Shown piece by piece: positions 35,291 to 46,899 of a DNA stretch of 64,000 nt. A program made the translations under genes and the position numbers. A model generated the notes under the pieces. It was given only the letters and a program-made list of their open reading frames with translations, had not been told where the DNA came from and did no database searches. Source of the stretch: Rhodobacter sp. (GTDB lineage: Bacteria; Pseudomonadota; Alphaproteobacteria; Rhodobacterales; Rhodobacteraceae); the NCBI GenBank assembly GCA_027484985.1, contig JAIXRW010000044.1, positions 53,716 to 117,715 on the forward strand, written 5' to 3'. How positions within the stretch are numbered: position 1 is the first letter of the stretch; each line of letters begins with the position of its first letter.

Positions 35291-36490
35291 TCAGACCCGT
35301 TCCAGCGCGATGCTGATGCCCTGCCCCACCCCGATGCACATGGTGGACAGCGACCGCTTGCCCCCCACCTCGTGCAGTTCCAGCGCCGCCGTGCCGGTGA
35401 TGCGGGCGCCCGACATGCCCAAGGGGTGGCCCAGCGCGATGGCCCCGCCATTGCGGTTCACGCGCGGGTCATCATCGGCAATGCCCAGTTGACGCAGCGT
35501 GGCGATGCCTTGGGCGGCAAAAGCCTCGTTCAGTTCGATCACATCGAAATCGGCCTGCGTCAGCCCCAGACGCGCCATCAGCTTCTGGCTGGCGGGGGCA
35601 GGGCCGATGCCCATGATGCGCGGGGCCACGCCTGCCGTCGCCCCGCCAAGGATGCGCGCGATGGGCCGCAAGCCATGCGCCTTGATCGCCGCTTCAGACG
35701 CGATCAGCAACGCCGCCGCCCCGTCATTCACGCCGCTGGCATTGCCCGCCGTGACCGACCCGTTGGGAAACAGCGGCCGCAGCTTGGCCAAGGCCTCGGT
35801 CGTCGTGGCGCGGGGGTGTTCGTCCTGCGCCACAACCAGCGCATCGCCCTTTTTCTGCGCGATGCTGACGGGGTTGATTTCCTTGGCCAGCCGTCCGTTG
35901 GCCTGCGCGGCAGCGGCTTTCGACTGGCTGGCCTGCGCCATCGCATCCTGCGCGGCACGGTCGATGCCGTAATCATCGGCCACATTCTGGCCCGTCTGCG
36001 GCATGGAATCGGTGCCGTAGGCCGCATGCATCGCGGGGTTCACAAAGCGCCAGCCGATGGTGGTATCGTAAATCTCGGCATTGCGGGAAAAGGCGGTGTC
36101 GGCCTTGGGCATGACGAAAGGCGCGCGCGACATGCTTTCCACCCCGCCCGCGATCATCAGATCCGCCTCGCCCGCCGCGATGGCACGGGCGGCGGCCAGC
36201 ACCGCATCCATCCCCGATCCGCACAGCCGGTTGATCGTGGTGCCGGTCACGCCCACCGGCAGGCCCGCCAGCAGCGCCGACATGCGCGCCACGTTGCGGT
36301 TATCCTCGCCCGCCTGATTGGCGCAGCCAAAGATCACGTCATCCACCGCGTCCCAATCGACACCCGCATTGCGCACCATCAGCGCCCGCAGCGGAATGGC
36401 CCCCAGATCGTCGGCCCGAACCGAGGACAGCGCCCCGCCAAAGCGGCCGATGGGGGTGCGGATATAGTCGCAGATGTAAACGGCGGTCAT
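35291..36490 (-). CDS. pcaF: 3-oxoadipyl-CoA thiolase
   Basis: Cleaves 3-oxoadipyl-CoA with CoA to succinyl-CoA and acetyl-CoA; 399 aa. Catalytic Cys90 is in TTINRLCGSGMDAV, His in NGGAIALGHPLG and the second Cys in MCIGVGQG. Directly downstream of pcaJ (1 bp between) in the same transcript, which supports pcaF over a general acetyl-CoA acetyltransferase. It converges with the regulator gene at 35282 with only 8 bp between. Confidence 0.93.
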   Translation of the reverse strand: MTAVYICDYIRTPIGRFGGALSSVRADDLGAIPLRALMVRNAGVDWDAVDDVIFGCANQAGEDNRNVARMSALLAGLPVGVTGTTINRLCGSGMDAVLAAARAIAAGEADLMIAGGVESMSRAPFVMPKADTAFSRNAEIYDTTIGWRFVNPAMHAAYGTDSMPQTGQNVADDYGIDRAAQDAMAQASQSKAAAAQANGRLAKEINPVSIAQKKGDALVVAQDEHPRATTTEALAKLRPLFPNGSVTAGNASGVNDGAAALLIASEAAIKAHGLRPIARILGGATAGVAPRIMGIGPAPASQKLMARLGLTQADFDVIELNEAFAAQGIATLRQLGIADDDPRVNRNGGAIALGHPLGMSGARITGTAALELHEVGGKRSLSTMCIGVGQGISIALERV

Positions 36491-36491
36491 G

Positions 36492-37163
36492 TCAAAGCTC
36501 CGGTACGATCAGATCGGCAGGGGCGGCGGGCACGATCATCGCGGCCCCGGTCATGGCTTGCAATTCATCCACCGACAGATGCGGCAGTTTTTCCCGCAGC
36601 ACGAAACGCCCGCCTTCGATATCGACCACCGCATGGCTGGAATAGATGCGCGTCACGCAACCCACCCCCGTCAGCGGCAAAGAACAGCGCTGCACCAGTT
36701 TCGGCTTGCCGTCCTTGGTCACATGGTCGGTGATCACCGCCACCCGCTTGGCCCCATGCACAAGGTCCATCGCCCCGCCCACGGCGGGCACGCCCTTGGG
36801 CCCCGTGGACCAGTTGGCCAGATCGCCATTCTCGGCCACCTCGTAGGCGCCAAGGATCGCCACATCCAGATGCCCGCCCCGCACCATGGCAAAGCTGTCG
36901 GCATGGTGGAAAAACGCCGTGCCGGGCTTGATCGTCACGGCCTTTTTGCCCGCGTTGATCAGATCCCAATCCTCGGACCCCGCCGCCGGAGCCTCGCCAA
37001 AGCCCAAGATGCCGTTTTCGGTGTGAAAGATCGCCTGCCGTCCGGGGGGCTGGAATTTCGCCACCATCTCGGGAAAGCCGATGCCAAGGTTGACATAGGC
37101 ACCATCCGCAATGTCCTGCGCGGCGCGCCATGCAATCTGCGTGGGGGAAAGTTTCGCGGTCAT
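36492..37163 (-). CDS. pcaJ: 3-oxoadipate CoA-transferase, subunit B
   Basis: Beta subunit of the succinyl-CoA:3-oxoadipate CoA-transferase, 223 aa. The catalytic Glu49 is in HTENGILGFG, and GGAMDLVHGAKRV follows. ATG 37163 overlaps the end of pcaI by 4 bp (ATGA), typical of coupled subunits; the longer open frame upstream lies inside pcaI. Acetoacetate CoA-transferase is closely related, but adjacency to pcaF and the IclR gene favours the 3-oxoadipate role. Confidence 0.92.
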   Translation of the reverse strand: MTAKLSPTQIAWRAAQDIADGAYVNLGIGFPEMVAKFQPPGRQAIFHTENGILGFGEAPAAGSEDWDLINAGKKAVTIKPGTAFFHHADSFAMVRGGHLDVAILGAYEVAENGDLANWSTGPKGVPAVGGAMDLVHGAKRVAVITDHVTKDGKPKLVQRCSLPLTGVGCVTRIYSSHAVVDIEGGRFVLREKLPHLSVDELQAMTGAAMIVPAAPADLIVPEL

Positions 37164-37894
37164 TCTGCCACCTCGGGGTAACGGGCATTGGCGCGGTTGA
37201 GCATTTCTTCCTGCGCGGGGTCGGGCACTTCGACCACACCCTGCACAAAGATGCCGGGGGTGATCACCGCCTCGGGGTCGATGCTGCCGGGGGCGACGAT
37301 CTTTGACACCTGCACCACGGTGCGGGCCGCCGCCATGCACATCAGCGGGTTGAAGTTCCGCGCCGCCATCCGGTAGGTCAGATTGCCCAAGGTATCGCCC
37401 AGATGCGCCTTGACCAGCGCGTAATCGGCCTTGAGCCAGCGTTCCTGCACATAGGACCGTCCCTCGAACACCTCGACCGGTTTGCCCTTGGCAAGGTCGG
37501 TGCCAAAGCTGGTGGGGGTGTAAAAGGCCGGTATCCCCGCCCCGCCCGCCCGGATGCGTTCGGCCAATGTGCCCTGCGGGACCAGTTCAAGCTCGATCTT
37601 ACCCGCCAGATACATTTCGGTAAAGACCACGGGGTCGGCCGAGCGGGGGAAGGAACAGATCAGCTTTCTGACCATCCCCGCCTCGATCAGCGCGGCAAGG
37701 CCGACATGGCCGTTGCCCGCATTGTTGTTCACCACCACCAGATCGCGCGGGTGGCCCGTGGCCACGAAACGGTCGATCAGCGCGTGGATCAGTTCGATCG
37801 GCGCGCCAGACCCGCCGAAACCGCCGATCATCACCGTCATGCCGTCATCGATCCCACCCACAGCAGTGGCGAGGTCGGGAAGCGTCTTGTCCAT
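37160..37894 (-). CDS. pcaI: 3-oxoadipate CoA-transferase, subunit A
   Basis: Alpha subunit of the CoA-transferase, 244 aa. It carries the CoA-binding GGFGGSGAP (24-32) and the NNAGNG block. ATG 37894 has a perfect AGGAGG 6-7 nt upstream. First gene of the pcaIJF transcript; its promoter region is shared with the divergent IclR gene 129 bp away, where a perfect 10-bp dyad lies. Confidence 0.93.
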   Translation of the reverse strand: MDKTLPDLATAVGGIDDGMTVMIGGFGGSGAPIELIHALIDRFVATGHPRDLVVVNNNAGNGHVGLAALIEAGMVRKLICSFPRSADPVVFTEMYLAGKIELELVPQGTLAERIRAGGAGIPAFYTPTSFGTDLAKGKPVEVFEGRSYVQERWLKADYALVKAHLGDTLGNLTYRMAARNFNPLMCMAAARTVVQVSKIVAPGSIDPEAVITPGIFVQGVVEVPDPAQEEMLNRANARYPEVAE

Positions 37895-37970
37895 CGCAAT
37901 CCTCCTGTCCTGCGGATCGGGCCGCAGGGTCAGGCGGTGGATACCGCCCGGGGGGTGCTTCCGTCCATCG

Positions 37971-38013
37971 CGTTTGTGCGTTATGGTGTATTTGTTTACA
38001 TATCGCACAAACG
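37971..38013. promoter_or_regulatory. Probable IclR operator with overlapping promoter, pcaI/regulator gap
   Basis: CGTTTGTGCG (37971-37980) and CGCACAAACG (38004-38013) are perfect 10-bp inverted repeats with 33 bp between equivalent points, about three turns. TTGTGC (37974) and TACATA (37997) with a 17-bp spacer form a possible sigma-70 promoter for the regulator gene inside the dyad. Members of the PcaU/PcaR/PobR group are known to bind 10-bp repeats in the pca divergent region. Confidence 0.65.
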
Positions 38014-38023
38014 GGGGCGCGGC

Positions 38024-38785
38024 ATGACGATCACGGAACGCGATATCATGGGCGGTCTGGCCAAGGGGCTGGCGGTGATCGAAACCTTTGGCAGCGACAC
38101 GCCGCGCCAGTCGATCAGCGATGTCGCGGCGGCAGCGGGCCTTGACCGCGCCACGGCACGGCGCTGCCTGCTGACACTGGCCCATCACGGCTATGCCGAC
38201 TGGGACGGCAAATTCTTCACCCTCACCCCGCGCGTGCTGCGGCTGGGCACGGCCTGCCTTGCCTCGATGCCGATGCCCGCGCTGGTGCAGCCCGCGCTCG
38301 ATGCGCTGTCGGACCGGATCGGGGAAAGCTCGTCCGTCTCGGTGCTCGACGGGGCGGAAATCGTCTATGTCGCCCGCGCCGCACAGCGCAAGGTGATGTC
38401 GATCAGCCTGATGCCCGGGTCGCGCCTGCCCGCGCATTGCACCAGCATGGGCCGCGTCATGCTTGCCGCCCTGCCCGAATCCGACGCGCGGGCGCGGATC
38501 GGCGCAGGCCCCCTGCCCGCCCGCACCCCGCGCACCCTGACCGACCCCGAAGCGGTGATGGCCGAACTGGCCCGCATCCGCAGCCAAGGCTACGCCGTCA
38601 ACGACCAAGAGGTTGAAATCGGCCTGCGGTCGGTCGCGGTGCCGCTGGCCAATGCGCGGGGGCAGGTGATCGCGGCGCTGAATGTCGGCTTTGCCGCCGG
38701 GCCCGAGCTGGTCGGGGAAATCACCGCGCGGCTGGTGCCGGATTTGCAGGCCGTCGCCGCCCGTTTGCGCGGCGTGCTGCGCTAG
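38024..38785 (+). CDS. pcaR: IclR-family regulator of the 3-oxoadipate genes
   Basis: Transcription factor of 253 aa. The winged helix covers residues 10-70 (SISDVAAAAGLDRATARRCLLTL) and the GAF-like IclR effector domain 80-250 (LPAHCTSMGRVMLAAL is the family block). It is divergent from pcaIJF and starts 11 bp after the dyad. By analogy with PcaR/PcaU it should activate pcaIJF in response to 3-oxoadipate or protocatechuate. Its stop overlaps that of the convergent kinase gene in a shared CTAG. Confidence 0.88.
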   Translation: MTITERDIMGGLAKGLAVIETFGSDTPRQSISDVAAAAGLDRATARRCLLTLAHHGYADWDGKFFTLTPRVLRLGTACLASMPMPALVQPALDALSDRIGESSSVSVLDGAEIVYVARAAQRKVMSISLMPGSRLPAHCTSMGRVMLAALPESDARARIGAGPLPARTPRTLTDPEAVMAELARIRSQGYAVNDQEVEIGLRSVAVPLANARGQVIAALNVGFAAGPELVGEITARLVPDLQAVAARLRGVLR

Positions 38786-40149
38786 GCACGCGGGGGGCCA
38801 AAGGTCAGCGTCGCGCGCAGACCGGGGGCATTGTCGGACAGCTCGAACCCCGCCCCGTGCAGGCTGGCAATCGAGGCGACAAGGCTTAGCCCAAGGCCGG
38901 TTCCCGCCACGGACCGGCTGGCATCAAGGCGCACGAAACGGTCAAGCACGCGGGCGCGGTCGGCAGCAGGAATACCGGGGCCGCTATCAGCGACAACCAG
39001 GCGCCCGCCCAAGGGCGCCGCCGCCACGGAAACGGCAATCTGCGCGGGCGCGGGGCAATGGCGCAAGGCGTTGTCCACCAGATTGACCAGCGCCTGCGCC
39101 AGCAGATCGGCATCCCCCGTCACCCAAACCGGCCCTGCGGGCAGAACAAGCGTCAGGTTGTGCCCCGCCTCGGCGGCGGCGGGTTCAAGCAGATCGTGAA
39201 CCTCTTGCGCGATGGCGGCAAGATCGACCCGGTCCGACGGCGCGGCGACCGTGCCCGATTGCAGCCGCGCCAGCCGCAGGATGGCATCGAATATCGCAGA
39301 AATACCGTCGATATCCTCAAGCGCCGACCCGATTTCATGCCGCGCAGCGGCGGGCAGGTCATCCGACAGCGCCTGCGGTTCCAGCCGCATCCGCAGCCGC
39401 TGAAGGGGGGCGCGCAGGTCATGGGCCACATCGGTCGAAACCTGCCGGATCGCATGGACCCCGGCCTCGAGCCGGTCAAGCATCCGGTCCACGCGGCGCG
39501 ACAGATCGGCGATATCATCGGTGCCGGTATCCCCGATGCGGCGCTGCATCGCGCCTTGGCCGATGGCTTCAAGCACCGTCTCCATACGGGCGATGCGGGC
39601 CTCGTTGCGGCGGGCGATCAGATAGGCCAGCCCCAGTGACAACAAAAGCGAGCCAAGAATGGCCGAAGCAGTGACACGCAACAGAAAATCGGTGCTTTCA
39701 TTGACCCAAGCCGTATCACGCGCCACGATCACCCAGCCGATCCGGGTTTGCACGCCAAAGGCCAGATAGGCATCCTGTTCGGCCTGAACCGGGCCCGGAC
39801 GCCGGAAATCGCGATCCGGCATCAATTCGCGCGGCCCGTCAAAGGGGGCGGCAAGGCGCAGCGTGCCGGTCGTCTGCCCCGTGGCATGATCGACAAAGGC
39901 GAACAGCGTCGAACTGTCGCCCACCGCCCTGACCTGCGCCGCAATCTGTTCAACCAGATCGGTCGCGTCACCCGCATCCGCGACACGGGCAAGACCCTGC
40001 GCTGTGGTGCGCACATCGCTGGCCAGACGCGCGGACAATTCGGCCGAAATCACCAGATAGGACAGCGCCCCCGCCCCCGTCATGCCCGCCGCAAAGACCG
40101 CCGACAGCGCCAGCGCAAAGCGCATCGACCATGACGGGCGGCGCATCAT
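38782..40149 (-). CDS. Sensor histidine kinase (TctE/QseC-like)
   Basis: Membrane sensor of 455 aa. A transmembrane helix at about 10-35, a periplasmic sensor of about 120 residues, a second helix at 156-178, HAMP (about 180-232), and the dimerisation His243 in STDVAHDLRAPLQRL are followed by the ATPase domain (NLVDNALRH, DSGPGIP, GTGLGLSLV). ATG 40149 overlaps the response-regulator stop by 4 bp. The periplasmic part has no recognisable ligand motif. Likely controls the divergent COG4705 genes (inference). Confidence 0.92.
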   Translation of the reverse strand: MMRRPSWSMRFALALSAVFAAGMTGAGALSYLVISAELSARLASDVRTTAQGLARVADAGDATDLVEQIAAQVRAVGDSSTLFAFVDHATGQTTGTLRLAAPFDGPRELMPDRDFRRPGPVQAEQDAYLAFGVQTRIGWVIVARDTAWVNESTDFLLRVTASAILGSLLLSLGLAYLIARRNEARIARMETVLEAIGQGAMQRRIGDTGTDDIADLSRRVDRMLDRLEAGVHAIRQVSTDVAHDLRAPLQRLRMRLEPQALSDDLPAAARHEIGSALEDIDGISAIFDAILRLARLQSGTVAAPSDRVDLAAIAQEVHDLLEPAAAEAGHNLTLVLPAGPVWVTGDADLLAQALVNLVDNALRHCPAPAQIAVSVAAAPLGGRLVVADSGPGIPAADRARVLDRFVRLDASRSVAGTGLGLSLVASIASLHGAGFELSDNAPGLRATLTFGPPRA

Positions 40150-40817
40150 GGCTGCAACACATAGCCCACCCCGTGCAGGGTGGTCAGATAGGGTTTGGCA
40201 AAGGGGCGGTCGATCTTGTTCCGAAGGCGGCTGATATGGGTTTCCACCACGCTGGTCTTGGGGTCGAAATGCAGCCCCCAAACCGATTCGAGCAGAACCG
40301 TCCGCGTCTGCACCCGCCCCTGCCGTTCCATGAAATGGCGCAGCAGCAGGTATTCGCGGGGTTGCAGGTCGATCCACTGCCCCTCGCGCCGGGCGCGGCG
40401 GGTGACGACATCCAGCACCAGATCGCCCGCCACCAGTTCCAGCACCTCGGCCTGAAGCGCGGGGCGGCGGCGCAGGGCGTCGATGCGGGCCAGCAATTCG
40501 ACAAAGGCAAAGGGTTTGACGATGTAATCATCGGCCCCCGCGCGCAAACCTGTCACGCGGTCGTCAACACTGCCCATCGCGGTCAGCAAGATCACGGGCG
40601 TGGCCACCTTGGCCGCGCGCAACGCCTGCAACACCGACAATCCGTCAAGGCCGGGCAACATGCGGTCAAGGATCACCATGTCATAGGCCTCGACCAGCGC
40701 CTGCGACAGCGCCTCGCGCCCGTCGGTCAGGTGATCGGCGACATGCCCTTCGGATTGCAGCGATTTCACCACATAGCGGGCGGTTTCGGCATCATCTTCG
40801 GCGTAAAGCAGTTTCAT
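40146..40817 (-). CDS. OmpR-family response regulator
   Basis: Two-component DNA-binding regulator of 223 aa. The receiver has D8/D9, phospho-acceptor D51 in VILDRMLPGLDG and Lys in DDYIVKPFAF. The C-terminal winged helix contains LQPREYLLLRHFME and the SVVETHISRLRNKID recognition helix. It is the first gene of the pair with the sensor kinase and is divergent from the COG4705 module, with an inverted repeat in the 192-bp gap. Confidence 0.94.
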   Translation of the reverse strand: MKLLYAEDDAETARYVVKSLQSEGHVADHLTDGREALSQALVEAYDMVILDRMLPGLDGLSVLQALRAAKVATPVILLTAMGSVDDRVTGLRAGADDYIVKPFAFVELLARIDALRRRPALQAEVLELVAGDLVLDVVTRRARREGQWIDLQPREYLLLRHFMERQGRVQTRTVLLESVWGLHFDPKTSVVETHISRLRNKIDRPFAKPYLTTLHGVGYVLQP

Positions 40818-40912
40818 GGGTTCACGCGGTCACATCGCGGGGCAAAGGGCACCCCGCCTGCCAGCCATAGCGCATCGCCGCGCCATGGCGAAGCGGCAAG
40901 CGGCACGTGCCA

Positions 40913-40930
40913 CCTTACGGATTTGTAAGG
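40913..40930. promoter_or_regulatory. Inverted repeat between response regulator and COG4705 module
   Basis: CCTTAC GGATTT GTAAGG is a perfect 6-6-6 dyad, AT-richer than its surroundings, 80 bp before the plus-strand gene start. Palindromic or repeated boxes with this spacing are usual targets of OmpR-family dimers. It may serve both divergent transcripts. Confidence 0.45.
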
Positions 40931-41009
40931 TTCCGGTCAGGGCTTTCGCATCCGGCCCTGCCAGAAAGACCCCATGCCCCGGATCAAGGGGCGCCATAAG
41001 AAAAGGGGA

Positions 41010-41645
41010 ATGACCATGCCACCCGTCCTTCGCAATCTGGCCCTGTCATCGGTGCTGATCGCCGTGCCGGTCGCCGGTTTCGTGCTTGTCGAACGCTTCG
41101 TGCTGCCGCCTGCCGCCATTCAGGCTGCGGCCTCGCTGGGCGATCTGTCGGCCTATGCGGCCATCGTGACCGATACGCAAAGCATCGCCGCGACCGGCGA
41201 CCTTGTCGCCGCCGAAAAGCGGATCACCGATCTGGAAACCCTGTGGGACGACAACGCCGCCACCCTGCGCGCCGCCGATCCCGCCGCTTGGGGCGCGGTT
41301 GACGCCGCCGCGGATGCGGCCTTCACGGCGCTGCGGGCCGCCACGCCCGATGCCCAAACCGTCACCACGGCACTGGCCGCGTTGCAGGCCACGCTGGCCG
41401 CACCCGTTCCCGCCGCCGCCGACCAGCCGATCCAGCTTGTCGCCGGAATCGCCGTGACCGATGGCACCGGCCGCGCCCTGCCCTGCGAACAGCTGATCGG
41501 CCAGCTGAAAGACAGGCTGGCAGGCAAGACCGCCCCCGCCGCCGTGGCCGATTTGCAGGCCAAGGCGCTCGAACGCTGCAACGCCGATGATGACGCCCGC
41601 GCAAACGCCTTTTCGGCGCAGGCTTTGGCCCAGGTAAAGGAATGA
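41010..41645 (+). CDS. Membrane-anchored periplasmic hypothetical protein
   Basis: Protein of 211 aa not matched to a known family by eye. Residues 8-28 are one hydrophobic helix, a signal anchor or uncleaved signal peptide. The rest is alanine-rich, helical and acidic, with two Cys (in PCEQLIG and ERCNADDD). AAGGGGAA precedes the ATG. It overlaps the COG4705 gene by 4 bp and is divergent from the two-component genes, so the two proteins probably act together at the inner membrane. The protein could respond to or buffer whatever the sensor detects; this is a guess. Confidence 0.8.
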   Translation: MTMPPVLRNLALSSVLIAVPVAGFVLVERFVLPPAAIQAAASLGDLSAYAAIVTDTQSIAATGDLVAAEKRITDLETLWDDNAATLRAADPAAWGAVDAAADAAFTALRAATPDAQTVTTALAALQATLAAPVPAAADQPIQLVAGIAVTDGTGRALPCEQLIGQLKDRLAGKTAPAAVADLQAKALERCNADDDARANAFSAQALAQVKE

Positions 41646-42412
41646 CCCCGATGACACCCCAGACGATGACCGCAGCCCCGCAGAACCGCGTGCCCGAGGT
41701 GACGCCCGCCTTCTGGCTGATCAAGCTGACCGCCGTGACCATGGGCGAAACCGCTGCCGATTTCCTTGCCGTCAACCTCGGGCTGGGGCTGGGGGCGACT
41801 ACGCTGCTGATGACGGCGGTTCTGGTCGCCGCCATCCTGTGGCAGTTCCGCCAGCGCTGCTATGTGCCCGCCAGCTACTGGGTTTCGGTCGTGCTGATTT
41901 CGGTGGTGGGCACGCTGATCACCGACAACATGACCGATGCCTTGGGCATACCGCTGCTCTATTCGACCATCGGCTTCACGCTCGCGCTGGGGCTGACCTT
42001 TGCCATCTGGTGGCTGGTCGAGCGCACGCTTTCGATCCACGCGGTCTTCACCCTGCGGCGCGAGGTGTTCTACTGGCTGGCCATCCTGTTCACCTTTGCG
42101 CTGGGAACGGCGGTGGGCGATCTGATTTCCGAAGCCTTCGGCGTCGGCTTTGCCGGAACGGGCGTGCTGTTCGGGCTGATCATCGCCTCGCTTGCCTTTG
42201 GCTATTTCGTGCTTGGGCTTGACGGTATCTGGGCCTTCTGGCTGTGCTACATCTTCACCCGCCCCTTGGGCGCCTCGTTCGGTGATCTTCTGGCGCAGCC
42301 TGCCGATTATGGCGGGTTCGGCCTTGGCACGATCGTGACCAGCCTTGCCTTCCTTGCCGTCATCGCGGTGACAGTCGTCACGATGACCCTGCAACGCCGC
42401 CGCAGCGCCTGA
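41642..42412 (+). CDS. COG4705-type uncharacterised membrane protein
   Basis: Integral membrane protein of 256 aa with about seven helices and a PEVTPAFWLIKLTAVTMGET opening. It has internal similarity of two halves: KLTAVTMGETAADFLAVN-like and FALGTAVGDLISEAFGV-like blocks each precede a GxG-rich helix, indicating an internal duplication. The family has no assigned biochemical activity as far as I know. Its start overlaps the preceding gene by 4 bp, and a terminator-like hairpin follows. Frequently found beside two-component systems. Confidence 0.85.
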   Translation: MTPMTPQTMTAAPQNRVPEVTPAFWLIKLTAVTMGETAADFLAVNLGLGLGATTLLMTAVLVAAILWQFRQRCYVPASYWVSVVLISVVGTLITDNMTDALGIPLLYSTIGFTLALGLTFAIWWLVERTLSIHAVFTLRREVFYWLAILFTFALGTAVGDLISEAFGVGFAGTGVLFGLIIASLAFGYFVLGLDGIWAFWLCYIFTRPLGASFGDLLAQPADYGGFGLGTIVTSLAFLAVIAVTVVTMTLQRRRSA

Positions 42413-42419
42413 CCCGAAG

Positions 42420-42446
42420 CGCGGCCCGCCCGTCGGGCCGCGTTTG
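42420..42446 (+). terminator. Rho-independent-type terminator after the COG4705 gene
   Basis: A 9-bp GC stem (CGCGGCCCG / CGGGCCGCG) with a 5-nt loop is followed by TTTG. It lies 8 bp after the membrane-protein stop. The T-run is short, as often in GC-rich genomes. Confidence 0.6.
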
Positions 42447-42596
42447 CCCAACCGAAAGCGGGCGCGGCGGCTGTGGCCGACGGGGGCCGGACAACACAGG
42501 CCCGCCCCGGACCATCCCGCCCCGCCTGTTGCGCGATATCCGTATTGATCACCGCACGCACACAGGTAAGCTGCAACCGCAGGTTTCAGAGTTGCC

Positions 42597-46025
<3,429 letters not shown>

Positions 46026-46270
46026 GAAAGCGTGACGGGTTGCACCCTTTGGCCCAAGATCCTTGCCGCCACATGTCGGCGCAATCCGGACCGAAGCCAC
46101 CTTGCGCTGGCCGGTCCGCCCCGCCGCCCCTGCCGGTCACACCGCCCGGACAGGGCAGGCGCCTGCGCGCCACGGCCCCGTCGCGCAGCCGCCCGCATCG
46201 CGCCAAACGACAAAATGCGCCGTAACGGCCAGCCATGCCAACCGTTCCGCGCCCGACCCTATTTGGTTCA

Positions 46271-46395
46271 AGTGGTGGCGAGGGGGGGACTCGAACCCCC
46301 GACCCCATGATTATGAGTCATGTGCCCAACGCTGATTTCGTTGGGTTTTTCCTGTAAACGAGTCGGAATTCGCCCGTTTGGGATCAAGGCCTTAT
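46271..46395 (-). repeat. tRNA-Met 3'-half plus element end: attachment-site repeat, copy 1
   Basis: On the minus strand 46273-46324 is the 3' half of a tRNA-Met: anticodon arm CATGA-CTCATAA-TCATG with anticodon CAT, variable loop, T arm GGGGG-TTCGAGT-CCCCC, acceptor strand CCTCGCC and an encoded CCA. No matching 5' half follows. Instead a 7-bp dyad (CCCAACG/CGTTGGG) and a 56-bp block at 46340-46395 lead into the accessory region. The whole 125 bp recurs at 60043-60165, with 54 of 56 identical bases in the end block. This is the pattern of an integrase attachment site, not of a working tRNA gene. Confidence 0.75.
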
Positions 46396-46899
46396 CCACC
46401 GACTGTAAACCGTCTTGCCCAGCTTACACAGGACCGCCTGGCGGTGCTACTGGAGAGCGGTGATCGCGATGTGCGCTCATTGCGTACCTCGTATCCGGAA
46501 ATGCTCCGATCGCCCACGCCCCGACGGCGCCACCGCGTTTCCACACAGCCTCGGCCGCCAACATCGCCGTTGGCCAGATCAAGCGCGGCACCCCCTACCG
46601 CCCGAAACAGGCGAATGGGCTTACCGCCGATAACCTAGCTAAGTTCTTCACCATCCAGCCCGACACAACTCGGGACTGGCATACCGGGCCATGCTGAATT
46701 TTGGCTATGACTTGCTGCGTGGCTGGATTGGCGTGGCCCCGACCTGCATTCACCGTTACGTTAATAACTTTTCAACTCAATAACCGATGGCGCTTATTTT
46801 ATCTTAACGGTAGATGACAAAGAAAATGCTAATTTGCATTTTTATCCGAAAGGTGCGGGAAAATATTTGGTCTGCAACTCGGACCTCTGGGATATACAA
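46396..46899. other. Gene-free stretch at left end of first element
   Basis: About 500 bp between the attachment repeat and the end of the glycosyltransferase gene. 46410-46690 has coding-like character in shifting plus-strand frames (one frame reads ANIAVGQIKRGTPYRPKQA) with no long open frame, so a decayed gene, possibly mobility-related, is likely. 46740-46870 is clearly AT-rich for this genome. No RNA gene or repeat seen. Confidence 0.45.

Noticed and set aside
35281..35301. Terminator between the regulator gene and pcaF
   Set aside because: Only a 4-bp stem with imperfect flanks can be drawn, too weak to call.
46271..46330. Functional tRNA-Met gene
   Set aside because: Anticodon, T and acceptor 3' parts are present, but the 5' acceptor strand and D arm are missing, so no cloverleaf can form. 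The copy at 60045 also has a broken anticodon stem.
46032..46335. Plus-strand frames ending in GGLEPPTP or GGDSNPRPHDYES
   Set aside because: This is the well-known false translation of the complement of a tRNA-Met 3' half, not a protein gene.
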